Positions 11,627 through 22,671 of a stretch of 64,000 nt of DNA are shown here, piece after piece. The stretch lies in the NCBI GenBank assembly GCA_965112735.1, contig OZ218964.1, positions 2,480,001 through 2,544,000 on the forward strand, written 5' to 3'. This stretch comes from Phaeosaccion multiseriatum (taxonomy: Eukaryota > Ochrophyta, other classes). The notes under the pieces were generated by a model. That model was given only the letters and a program-made list of their open reading frames with translations. It made no database searches and was not told the DNA's origin. Made by a program: the position numbers and the translations under genes. Within the stretch, counting starts at the first letter, position 1, and each line of letters starts with the position of its first letter.

Positions 11627-14600
11627 TCACACGCTGCCACCGCAAGAGGCCACCACGAGCTGCCCAGCCGCCGCCCCGCCACCCTCCGCCATGTCCCTCT
11701 TCCGCCCCAGGGCAGCGGCAGCGGCGGCAGCGGCAGTCATATGGGCTGTCGCGGTGCTTGGAAGCTCCGCGCAGGGGGCGGGGGAGGGCGCAGCGGCAGT
11801 CATATGGGCGGTTGCGCTGCTGGGGCCTGGGCTTGGGTTGGCCGCAGCCTTGTCCCTGGATGCCTTCCTGCTGGCCACTCTCCTTCGCAGCAGCTCTGCT
11901 CGCCGCCCCCTTGCCTCTTGCCCCTCCTCCTCCGCCGCCTTCCTCCTCGCCTGAGCCTGCAACGCCGCCGAGTCCATCCCCTCCACAGCGGCGCGGCGGT
12001 GCAGAGAGACAAGATTCTGTAACGCCTGCCTTCGGGAGGTAGGCAGCGCCTCAACGGGCAGACTCTCAGTAGGCAGGGGAAGCAGGGGAAAGCTCAGTCC
12101 GCGCAGAGGCACCACGGTCGTCGTCGGATGGCCATGCCCTCCTACGCAGTGCTTAGGGCTGGGCCTCCCTTGATCACCGCTGCTACTTCTGCTACTGCTG
12201 CTACTGCCCGTGTGACTGCCACTGCCACTCGAACTGCATGCGTCAGGGGCGCCGTCCGTCGCCGCCGGAGCATCTGCCTCCACTCTCTCGGCACCTTGGT
12301 CATCCCCACTGGCATCGTCATCACCGCTACTCTCTCCTCCTCCACCTCTACCTCCAGCAGCAGTCGCACCGGCCGTGAGCCCCCCCGGGCTGGGGCTGGG
12401 CTGACAGGGGCTGGGGCTGGGCTGACAGGGGCTGGGCTCGCACGAGTTAGTACTGAGCGTAGGAGACGCACAGCCCGCAGACCTGAATCCCTTGCCCCTG
12501 ACCCCATCTGTGACACTGCCTCCCGTATCACCACTGCCGCTGTTGCCAAGGCCGCGTGCCTCCAGCCTCTTACGCACCGCCTGGGCCGAGCGCCTCCGTT
12601 GTTCCTGCTGTATCACCAACTGTTCCTGAAAGTGCTTTTCATGCGAGTATCGGAGCCGCGTTGGGGTCAGGCTGCTGGAGCCCTCCTCGTCCTCCTCCAG
12701 ACCGTCCACTATGATTGCCCTGCTTGGGTGCCTATCGCCACCCCCAACCACGAGGGCTGATGCTCCAACCTGTAGCCTGTCCGCTGGAGGCACTCCTTCT
12801 TCCCCGGCCACGGTTTCGCTCCCTTGGCCGCTCGCCTCCTCCCCCTCTTGCTTCTCTTGCTCCGCCTCTATTTCCTCCCCCCCTCCCTCCTCCCCCTCCT
12901 CCTCCTCCTCCTGCTCCTCCTCCTCCTCCTCCTCCTCCTCCTCCTCCTCCTCCTCCTCCTCCTCCTCCTCCTCCTCCTCCTCCTCCTCCTCCTCCTCCTC
13001 TCCGTCCTCATCCTCCTCTTCGCCCCCCCCCCCCCCTTCGTCCTCTCGCCCCGCCCCTTCCTCCTCCGTCTCCGCTCGGCGGTCCCCATCTCCATCTCCA
13101 TCTCCCAGATCCACTCTGGCGATGTTCAGAGGAGTCCACATCATCCCTTCATCGTCCTCGTCGCTTTCCGCTTCGTCTTGCTCGTCATCACTCTTCCCCC
13201 CTTCTGGTAGCCCCTCCCCTCCCCCCTCCCTCCTATCTCCTCCCCCTCTCCCTCTCCCTTCTTCTGTTCTTCCCCATTCCAGTTCATCCGCGCAACCATC
13301 CTCCTTTCTCGTCCTCTTGTCCTCCCCTTCCTCGTCCTCCTTGTCCCCCTCTTCCTCCACCTCCTCCCCCTCCTCCTCCTCCTCCTCCTCCTCCCCCTCC
13401 TCCTCCTCCTCCTCCTCCTCCTCCTCCTCCTCCTCCTCCTCCTCCTCCTCCTCCTCCTCCTCCTCCTCCTCCTCCTCCTCCTCCTCCTCCTCGTCCTCCT
13501 CCCGCTCCTCGTCTACTGCTGAGCCTTCGCTGACAAGTCTCTCCCTCCTCTTGTCCGATAGCTGCCGCGCTACTTGCACCTTCAAGTCCCCAAGGGGGCC
13601 ACTATGCACCCCTGCTTGCGTGTCCGAGCTACCCACTCCTGCTTCAGCTGCCCCTGTCGGCCGCCCACGACCATCGCTGTTGCCGAACTCTTGCTGCCGC
13701 TGTCTCACCAACTGCTGATGATGCTCCTGCTGACGGAAGGTGTGGGTGGCATGAGGCATGCTAACGACGGCGCCCCCAGCACCTCCCAACAGGCTCGCTG
13801 CCCCTCCACCCACCAGAGCGCCGGAGGCACTGCTTGGGTCAAGGCTGGCGGCAAGAAGGCCACTCCCGCCACCGTTTCCGCTCCCCGATGACGCAGCAGC
13901 AGCGGCAGCGGCGGCGGTGGAGGCTCTGTATAGGGCTTCTTGGGCATCGAGGGCTGCGGGACCCAACACGTCGAAGCTGTGGGCGCGTGTGGAGGCGCTC
14001 TGTTGGTGCTGGCGGAAGTGGCACACCGGGCATAGAAGGTGCGGCAAAGGAGGGTCACTCTGTGTGGGGAGGAGGGAGGGGAGAGACATTCAGTGGGTAA
14101 GGGGAGAGAACGATGGTTCTGCGTACGTACGTACTAAAATGGATAAGCAAGCAAGCAAGCAAGCCTATGCTGCTCTCTACAGTTCTGTACCGTACCTGTT
14201 CACACTGCTTGCACCAGCGAGCCGCCGGCATGACGTGGCACCTCTGACAAGGAGTGTGGCCAAGTGAAGGCGCCACAGGGCCGGAACCAGTCGCCGAGCC
14301 TTCGCCATGCACTGCCGCTGCCGCTGCCCCTGCCGCCACCCCTGAGCCTGCCCCTGCCCCTGGAGCCGCCCCCACTGCCCGCTCGCCAACGATCCTCAGG
14401 AAGCGGTGCTGCCTCCTGTCCTCCCCCCCCCCCCCTCCCCCCTGCAGGCCGAGGCTGAGGTGATGCCTCGTGAAGCACGGGCTGCACCACTCGCGGCTCC
14501 TTGCCTCTCCCGGGCAGTCAAGGCAGCGCCGCGCTGACGGCAAGAGCCCGCAGCGAACGCAGAGGTGCCTCTTGCGCGCATCCTTTGGGTCAAGGCCAGC

Positions 14601-16398
14601 ATTGTTTGGGTCAAAGCCAGCATTGTTTGGGTCAAGGGTAGCGCTCGCGGGAGCAGGGGAGTCTGCAGGCGTGGGTTTCCGGGTCGCGGCGCCGCTTGCC
14701 ACCTCCGCCCCACGCGCCCTCTTCCTCTCCGTATCACCAACTGCTCCTTTTGTAAACCTTCCTGCCTCGCCGCGGCGGGCCTGTTCCTCCTCTTCCTTCT
14801 GTTTCTTCTTCTTCTTCTTCTTGTCGTCCTCCCCCCCTCTCTCACCGGCCCTCCCCAGCGTCTGCTGCGCCTTGTTGGCGATGGCCTCGAGCTTAGCGCA
14901 GAAGTCCGTCTCCAAGCCCAAGCACAGCTCCTCCCCTTGCCGCTCAAGTCGCTGCTGCTGCTGATTGGAGCCCTCCGCCCCCCCTCCATCCCCTCCATCC
15001 ACTGCCATCCCCGCCCTGGCCCTACGTAAGTCACGTATCTGTCTGTCAAAGTGCGCCAAATCCCCGTGTGCGTCGAGCAGCAGCGCAGCAAAACCCTTGT
15101 GCCCCTCTGGGTTGTCCTCGTGCCCCCCTGGGTCCTCGTGCCGCCCCCCCCGGGTGAGTAGCCCGTTGGCCCGAAGGCGCTCTTCAGTGGCCCGTAGTGT
15201 TCTCCTTGCCCACCCCAGCGAGTCTCTCAGGCGGCCCTCTAGCCTTTTGCTGCCATCGCTACCACCATCATCGTCATCGCTGCATGGGCTGCCATCGCTG
15301 CCCTCGTCGGCACTCGCTGGGGTCCTGACACCAGACCCTCCCCCTCCTCCTCCCTCCCTCCCCCGTCCCCCTCCTAGCTCCACGCTGTTGTCACTGCTCC
15401 TCCTCCGCCTCCCCTCCCCCCCCTCCTCCCTCCTCCTCCTCCTCCTCCTCCTCCTCCTCCTCCCTGCCGCTTCCTGCGCCTGCAGCGACGGCCCCGCATC
15501 CCTGAGAATCTCCAACCTCTTGGCCTCAAGCTCTCTCTGCCAGGGGTGCAGCAAGCGAGACGAACAAACATGCCGTTTCGGAAGCCCCGCCCGGCCCCCT
15601 CCTCCCCCTCCTCGAGCAGGCGCCGCCGCCGTCCCAGCCTTTCGAGCGCCGCTCTTGCCCGTGGGTACTCGCCTTAGAGAAGCAGTAGGAGCAGCCGTGT
15701 GCCTCTCCTTGGGCCCCTCCCAGAGCCCCAAGCCTACGCGCATCCCGCTGTTCTGCAAGACGCTGCTCTTGAGGTAATCCCCACCCCTCAGGGCTGCCTC
15801 CACCTCCTTGGTCCTCCGCCCCGGTCCGATGGCAGCAGACGGAGTCACTCCATGCCCACTACTCGGAGCGACCTCCTCCCCACCACTCCCCGGCCCGAGC
15901 CCGAGGCGTGAGCTAGCGAGGATGCTGCTTGTAACGTCCAAGTCAGGAGCAGCAGTAGCAGCAGTTGGTGATACGGCCGTCGCCACCCCCTCCGAGCTGC
16001 GTGGTGCCCCGCTCCACTTGGCCTGTCCCCTTTCCATCTCGCGCTGCTTCAAGGCTTGCGAAAGCCTCCCTCTCTGGGCCAGCCTGCGCAAGAAGCTTGA
16101 CGTCCTCCGCCCCATATGCTCCTGCTTGCTCTGCCCCTTGCGTCCCTGCTGAGCGCTTCCTCCGCCTTGCCGCGGCGCACCCGCCCACGCTTGACCTTGC
16201 CAGCACGCCTCAGCCGTAGAGATTCCGGATGAAGACGGCTTGAGCTTCCCGCTGCCGCCACCGCCCTGCTGCTGTATCACCAACTGCTGCCTCTGGACCA
16301 GGGACACCCTCTTCTTGCCCTCCGGCAGATCGCCCTGACTCTTACTTTGGCGCGTCCGGAGCCTCGGACGGGACAGCCGGGCCACCAGCACAGACTGG

Positions 16399-16449
<51 letters not shown>

Positions 16450-19400
16450 ATCACCAACTGCTGCTGTTCGTTTTGCTCGGTGCATGTTGTGTGCCCCTCC
16501 ACCCCAGCGACAGAAGAGCTGTGCACTCCTGCTTCACAGACTTGGGCATCGCTCGGGTCACGGCATTGGGCATCCCTCGAGTGCTGCTGTCGCTGCTCCG
16601 CTGCGAGTACGGGTGTGAGAGGGAGAGAGGGGCATTGGTCATGTAAGCACCGCCTCACAGATGAAGAGCGGGGCTGCCAACACTGAGGACCCCATGTATG
16701 TATGTATGTTACATGTCCTCCTCTTCTGCCTCCTCTCCGTCCTCCCCACCCCTTTCTACCTTTCTACCCCCCCCTTTGTCCCCTTCCTTCCCTTCCTTCC
16801 TCCCCTCTCCTCCTCTCTTTCATCCGCCCTCTTCCTTCTCCCCCACATACCTTCTCCTATCACCTATACACCTTCTCCTATCACCCATATGCCTCATCCC
16901 TCTCGCCCATATGCCTCTTGCTTCTTACCCGTATGCCTCCTCCTGTCACCCATATTCCTCCTTCTGCCCTCCTCCACCTTCTCACCCATACACCTCCTCC
17001 TATCACCCATATACCTCCTCCTTCTCGCCCATATTCCTCTTGCTTCTTACCCGTATGCCTCCTCCTGTCACCCATATTCCTCCTTCTGCCCTCCTCCACC
17101 TTCTCACCCATACACCTCCTCTTATCACCCATATGCCTTCTCCTTCTCGCCCATATGCCTCTTGCTTACCCGTATGCCTCCTCCTGTCGAGCTCTCGATA
17201 GACCTCGTAGCACTTGCTGCACACGAAGCACTCCTTGTACAGCACGGCAGGGTGACGAGGATGGGCATTGAGGACACCCACTCTCTCGCTGTCCCTGTCG
17301 CCGGCCTTACTCTCCCACCACCGCCGCAGCTCAGCGGGCCACCAGAGGGGGGGGGTCCCTCCTCCAGCTGGCGTACCATCACCACCAGCTGCTGCATCAG
17401 CTCTTGCTGCCGCCACTGCCTTAAACAAAACGGCATGGCGGCCGTCGCTGTCCTTGCTCCTCTCGCCACCCACGTCCCCCCTCCCCCCTGCGCCCTCCTC
17501 CCCCCCCCGCCCCTCCTTCTCTTCATAGTCGCAAAAGTCCCCTCCACACGGCTTGGGAGCAGGAGTTACGCTCCAGCCCTTTGTTGACATCCGCGCCCCC
17601 CGGGAGGCCCTCCTACTGCCGCCGTCGGAGCTGCGGCTGCCGATATGCCTGCTTCCTCTGCTACTGCCCACATGCCTGCTCTCTCTCGACAAGTGTTGTT
17701 CTCTCCACTGCAGTGACCCCTCCGCCTCCGCCTCCGCCTCCCCCTCCCTTCGACCTATTGACTGCCCCAACACTGCTTCATCATCATTTTGATCTTCTTC
17801 GTCCTCATGCACACCTGTTGGTGCTTCATCACGTTCGTTCTGTCCTCTCTGTGCGCTCTCCCCCTCCGCCTCGCCGCCGTCTGGCCTGTGAAAGCCGAGC
17901 CCCTCCTCTCCACTCACTCCGGCAGGCCCCACCCTCCCGCCACCGTTATGCGTGGAAGGAGGCCCGTTCTCCTCACCCTCACCCTCACCCTCACCCTCAG
18001 TCCCACCCTGGTCCTCTCCTTGACCCTTACCCTGACCCCCGTCCTGACCCTCCCCCTGGTCCTGCCCCTTCCCCTGACCCTGGTCCTGATGTTCCTCGTT
18101 GTGGAAGGCAGGAGGAGGGGGGGGCACAGGCTGGGGCCCGACAAGCATCACCATCTCCGGCGGCGGCGTCACGGCGAGTCCCCTCTCCCTCTCCCTCTCC
18201 CTCTCCCTCTCCCTCTCTCTCCCCCTCTCTCTTTCCCTCTCCCTCTCCCTCTCCCTCTCCCTCTCCCTCTCCCTCTCGTCCCCAGGGTGGCGGGTGGAGG
18301 CGTGGCGTCTGTGGGATCTGCCTGCTCTGGCCCCTCCCGGGTTTGGGTTTGTTTTCTTCGGCGCACATAGCAGCTCCACACAGCGCTCGAGCCACACACG
18401 CACGCCCACCCCCTCGGGATCCCCTCCCCCGCTGCCGTCGGCCCGCCTGATGACTCCACTGCCGCCACCGCCTCTCTTGCTGCCCCTCTTGTTCCTCTCG
18501 CCAGCGGTACTGCTGTCCCCCCCGCCGCCGCTACTGCTCCTGCTGCCACTGTTGCCACTACTACCACTGCTTCGGCCCTCGTCTTGCACTTGCACCCCGT
18601 AGGAAACGGTCATGCGCACGACTCGCACACCACGAACGTCCTCCACGAAGCGCACCAACCTGGTGTCGGGACACAAAGTAGGATATGGACACGTTTGGTG
18701 TGCTGACCTGGCGTCTGACGACTCACAGATGGTTATCGGGACGGACTGCGTCGCTACTTTTGGAGACCTCTCCTCTCCTCTTCCTTACCTGCGTATAACG
18801 GCCTCCACTGCCTTATTAACACGCGCTGCTCTCGATGCTAGAAGCACCTCCGCCCCCCCACACGCTTTGGCTGTGCCCCCTCCGCCTCCTCCCCCTTCGC
18901 TCTCCCCCGACAGCAGCCCCTCGCACACCACTCTGAAGGTGGACACGAGCGTGCCGGAAGAGGTGTGCACGGTAGCGGGCCGCGCCTCAGATACACCATC
19001 ATCACCCACTAGGCGATATCGCGCATGGTATTGGTGCAGGTGAGGCCTAGAGGAGGACGAGGAGGAGGAGGAAGAGGCGGAGGAGGAGGACGCCGAGGCG
19101 GAGGAGGAGCGCGAAGAGGACACCGGGTACGTCCCGAGGGAAGATGTGACGGCTGCGACCGCCGCTCCACCTGCCGCTCCGACAGCGGTGACCTGCCCGG
19201 AGAGCACGAGTTGGCCCCACTTTGCATCGTCCAGCAGCACCGCTGCCTGTCCGTCCTCCGCCGCTGAGCGCCGTGTGACTGCTGCCCCTGCTGCTGGGGG
19301 CTGCATGTCAGCGCCACTTTTATCGCTGCGGTTGGCCAACAGCGCAGTGGCAAAGGGAAACTGGGGCCCGCTGGCGTACCCGCGCTGGAGAGACTGCAGG

Positions 19401-19939
19401 GGGGGAGGGGCACCGCAAGTAAGGTGGAAAGGACCAAACCAAAAGGAAAGCTTTCAATGTCAGGAGACAGAGACAGGAAGCGTATACCCCCCCCCTCCCC
19501 CCCATACTTGATTTCTCTCTTGGGTACGTACCAGCTGCAGCAAGCGTTGCTTGAGATTGGGCCATGTGGTGTTGGCAAAGGCCTTTCTCATCACCCGGCC
19601 GTCTTTGGCCGTGAATAGCCATCTTTCGATCGCCCGATGACCCGCCTGGGCCCGAGGACTGGCTGCAGAGGGACTCAGCAGCGCCACGTCCGCAATGTCG
19701 ATCTTGGGGTGGGTGTTGGACAAGGAGAACGAGTCCCACACCCACACCGCGGCTGAGGGAGAGCGAGGGAGGAAGGGCAGGCAAGCACAAGTACAGCAGC
19801 AAAACATGAGCCTCTTCCATCGTACTGGCGACTGAGCATTTCTTTCTCTCAGCCTTTCCTTATTGCGCAGCTGCCAATGCCCAAAGGTAGTCGTACCTGA
19901 GCTTCCTTGGAGGCTGAGGAGCACGTCTTCAGTACTCAT
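11627..19939 (-). CDS. Very large low-complexity protein with B-box-like zinc-binding clusters (2,398 aa)
   Basis: Six exons close in frame: 19939-19898 (+19897), 19752-19532, 19393-18789, 18659-17170, 16600-14196 and 14059-11627. The N-terminal 400 or so residues look folded (AVWVWDSFSLSNTHPKIDI; WLFTAKDGRVMRKAF; LVRFVEDVRGVRVVRMTV). The rest alternates Ser-, Gln-, Gly- and very long Glu-rich tracts. Cys clusters follow: C-x2-C-x2-C (ECFVCSKCYEVYREL), then CVRCGLLPSARRCLDC followed by WCSPCFTRHH, then CQRCHVMPAARWCKQC with CPVCHF after the next splice. The latter two resemble B-box/treble-clef zinc sites. I do not recognise a named family. A regulatory or scaffold role is inference. Five of the eight dispersed GTATCACCAACTG motifs lie in it. 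Confidence 0.75.
12611..12622 (+). repeat. Dispersed motif copy (TATCACCAACTG)
   Basis: Exact copy preceded by G. In the host minus-strand coding frame it reads Gln-Leu-Val-Ile-Gln. Confidence 0.8.
12890..13005. repeat. (CTC)n trinucleotide array coding poly-Glu
   Basis: In-frame Glu run in the last exon of the large minus-strand gene. A second, longer array lies at 13370-13495, separated by about 360 bases of ordinary coding sequence. Confidence 0.9.
14732..14743 (+). repeat. Dispersed motif copy, not in a CTG array
   Basis: Exact copy preceded by G. The host frame here reads Val-Gly-Asp-Thr, different from the Gln-Leu-Val-Ile-Gln frame of other copies, and the flanks are not CTG repeats. 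Confidence 0.8.
15962..15973 (-). repeat. Dispersed motif copy in inverted orientation
   Basis: The only exact copy on the opposite strand (CAGTTGGTGATA on plus, followed by C). In the same host gene it reads Val-Ser-Pro-Thr-Ala. Confidence 0.8.
16275..16286 (+). repeat. Dispersed motif copy
   Basis: Exact copy flanked by CTG units. The host frame reads Gln-Leu-Val-Ile-Gln. Confidence 0.8.
16449..16460 (+). repeat. Dispersed motif copy at the end of a CTG array
   Basis: Exact copy at the boundary of a (CTG)n array of about 16 units (16402-16448). The host frame reads Gln-Leu-Val-Ile-Gln after poly-Gln. Confidence 0.8.
16850..17172. repeat. About 120-base minisatellite inside an intron, carrying splice-donor copies
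   Basis: Units recur with a period of about 122 bases (compare 16921 and 17043, partial copy at 17162). On the minus strand each unit carries GCATACGGGTAAG, which at 17170 is the actual exon end and splice donor. The array thus looks like repeated duplication of the exon end plus the intron head. Nested shorter repeats (period about 20, containing CACCCATA) make up each unit. Confidence 0.8.
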
Positions 19940-20319
19940 CTTTTGCAGCTTAATCCTCAGCAGCCGCAGCTTAAGGGCCGCATGGCGTCATGTGCAAAGA
20001 GTCTCCCATCATAGCACTACGCCGATGAAGAGGAAAGAGGCGCTGCTGCTGCTCCAGCAGCATTAATTTTAAGGATTTTTTAGAAACGAGTCACTGTGAG
20101 CTCGGCAGTTGAGAATCGTATGCACATGTTCGCTCGGAAACCATCCGTTCAGTATGAGTTTAAGTTTGCTGGCGCCCAATCCCTTTCCTCTCTCTTTCCC
20201 CTCTTGATTCAAACCTTATGCATTCAACACCTTATACTACGTAATGCTACGTATCCTCTTCGCTACTGTACGCCTCCCGAAGGACCCCCCCGAAAGTCTC
20301 AGTATTAGACCACCAAGCA
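19940..20319. other. Intergenic region, nothing recognised
   Basis: Probably the upstream region of the large minus-strand gene, whose ATG is at 19939. No repeat or conserved ORF is evident. Confidence 0.5.
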
Positions 20320-20523
20320 CTACCGGGAGGCAGAAGATTCGTGACCGTCGGACTCCGGCGATCCGCCCTGCGAGCCGGACAAAGCCCCTCGGGTAAGCCC
20401 CTCGGGTAGCTGTGCAGGCAGCGGGGTACATGCTGGAACCCGGAGCTCCCTCAGGGCGGCCGGCAACGTCCCCAGGGGGGGCACGTGCAACCACTCTCCA
20501 GCATGAGCTTCTCCAATCCACAA
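20320..20523 (-). pseudogene. Duplicated 3' fragment of the FNIP-repeat gene
   Basis: Reads LGTLPAALRELRVP followed by LPAQLPEGL, nearly matching the C-terminus of the adjacent FNIP gene (LGTLPAGLRELRVP, LPAQLPEGL). It continues into an unrelated Ser/Gly-rich tail. There is no start and no upstream FNIP units of its own. It is either a decayed tandem duplicate of the gene's 3' end or an alternative last exon. Confidence 0.65.
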
Positions 20524-20616
20524 GGTCTAACCTATTGCCAGTTTATATTTAGCTTCAGCCGGCGCCACATGGCCACAATGGGCAGCTTCCCCAACTAACA
20601 GGTCTCCCACTGCACA

Positions 20617-22152
20617 CTAACTACTGCAAAAGAAAAAGGGACACAGCCCCTCGGGCAGCTGCGCAGGCAGCGTGGTGAAGCACGGAACCCGGAGCTCCCT
20701 GAGGCCAGCCGGCAACGTCCCCAGGGGGCATGTGCAGCCACTGCCGAGCATTAGAGTCCGCAGGGAGGCAGGAAGGTCCAGAGGGAGATTAAAGTCACGC
20801 CCCACTTCCAGCTTCTCCAGCCCACAGGGAAAGACCACGTGCTGATTGAACTTCCTGCCGAGAGTGATCTTCTTCAGCGAGGCTGGCAGGTCCAGAGGGA
20901 GGTTAAAGTCACCTCTCATCTCCAACTCCTCCACGCCACAAGGGAGGACCAAGGACTGATTGAACGCTGCACCAAGAGTGATCTTCTTGAGGGAGCCAGG
21001 CAGGTTCAGAGGGAGGTTAAAGTCACGCCCCATTACCACCTCCTCCACGCCACTAGGAAGGACCACGTGCTGATTGAACTGGTCGCCAAAGGATACCTTC
21101 CTGAGTGAAGAAGGGAGGGTCAGGGGCGTGCTAAAGTTCCGCCCCAGTACCAACTCCTCCACGCCGCAAGGTAGGACCACGTGCTGCTTGAACTTGCTGC
21201 CGAAGGAGATTTTCTTGAGCGAGGCGGGCAGGTTCAAGGGGAGGTTGAAGTCACTCCGCATCGCCAGCTCCTTCAACCCACAAGGAAGAACAATTTCTTG
21301 ATTGAAGGCTGCCCCGAGCGTGATCTTCTTGAGCGAGGCAGGCAGGATCAGGGGGCGGTTGAAGGCACCCCCCCCCAAATATACCTCCTCCACGCCAGCA
21401 GGAAGAGCCAGGTGATGATTGTAGTCGTCGCAAAAGAGCAAAATCTTCTTCACAGAGGCAGGGAGGTCCAGAGGGAGGTCAAAGCTCTCCCCCATGCTCA
21501 CCTCCTCCACGCCACGGGGGAGCAACACGCGCTGATTGAATTCGTTGCCGAGGGTGATCTTCTTGATCGAGGAAGGGAGGTCCAGAGGGAGGTTAAAGTC
21601 CCAGCCCATGTCCACCTCCTCTACACCGCAAGGAAGAACCACGTGCTGGTTAAACTTTGAGTACCCATCAAAATGGAGCTTCTTCAGGGAGGCCGGGAGG
21701 TCCAGGGGGAGGTTAAAGTCCTCCCCCATTACCACCTGCTCCACACCACAAGGAAGGACCAGGTGCCGATTGAAAAGAGACGAATGCACAAATACAAGCT
21801 TCTTCAGGGAGGCAGGTAGATCTAAGGGGTGATTAAAGTCCTGCCCCATCCCCACCTCCGCCACTGTGCTTGGCAGAGATACATCAGCCTGATCGAAAGA
21901 GTGGGCGAAATACACACATTTAACCGATGGTGGTAGCAGCGCCAAGGCCTTAGTGACTAGCGCGTTGTCGGCAGCAGTCAGATCGGCGCTAGGGCGGAAG
22001 ATATGGAGGCCAAGCCCCACGGCTGTGACACGAAAGAACCCCCCCCCGTGCTGCTGCTGCAGCTGCTGCTGTTCGTCCTCCAGGGCCCGGATCCTCTTTG
22101 ACCTTCGCAGTCCCTCCGCATGCCTATGCCTTCTCTTACTCGCGACAGGGAT

Positions 22153-22185
<33 letters not shown>

Positions 22186-22407
22186 TGACGAAGGGCGCAG
22201 AGCAGCGTCATTCTTCTCGTCATCTTCCCTCTGCCGCTTGAGCACCCTCAGAATGCGTTCCTGGACATCCTTCGGCATGTCCCCGCTGATGGACAGAGTG
22301 CGTGAAGTGACCTCATCGACCTCCTTGCACACGCCCCACAGAGCTTTGTCTGAGATGAGGCTGGCCACGGTGATCAAAGCCGATGTTCCCGAGCTGCGTG
22401 TCGTCAT
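20617..22407 (-). CDS. FNIP-repeat protein
   Basis: ORF of 596 residues starting MTTRSSGTSALITVASLISD. A charged N-terminal region includes an Ala run (GCA repeats near 22155) and a basic patch (SKRRHRHAEGLRRSKRIR). From about residue 160 there is an array of alternating units: FNLPLDLPASLKKITLG and FNQHVVLPCGVEEVVMG types, about ten pairs. This is the FNIP repeat (FNxPLxLPxSLxxLxLG), a leucine-rich-repeat-like solenoid known from Dictyostelium, Acanthamoeba and some giant viruses and usually thought to bind proteins. Units are close in sequence, implying recent expansion. An in-frame exon upstream (to about 22495) cannot be excluded. Transfer from or to viruses is possible but untested. Confidence 0.85.
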
Positions 22408-22671
22408 CGTCAGTCTCGTCGTCCCCTTTTTGCTGCACGATTCCCCTGCGTACCCGCTCCTCCTGCTGCTGCCGATATGAGTCTATGCTGCTCAATGGAG
22501 AGGTGTTGCGAGGCGGGGGGGGGAGGGGGGATCAAAGAAATAAACGCGGATGCGCGCGCGCACGAAAGAAAAAAACCGCCCCACAACTGGCAACATCTGG
22601 GTACGGATCACCATGTCACGTACGTATCTCATGATTTTCGATTTTCCGTCTCTCAGTGTCGCGCGCCCAAT

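Noticed and set aside
12515-12540. Another dispersed motif copy (CGTATCACCACTGCC)
   Set aside because: It lacks the central AA and could be chance in CTG/CCA-rich DNA.
12711-13718. Ser-rich and Pro-rich plus-strand ORFs of up to 335 codons
   Set aside because: These are shadows of the Glu-coding CTC arrays in the minus-strand gene.
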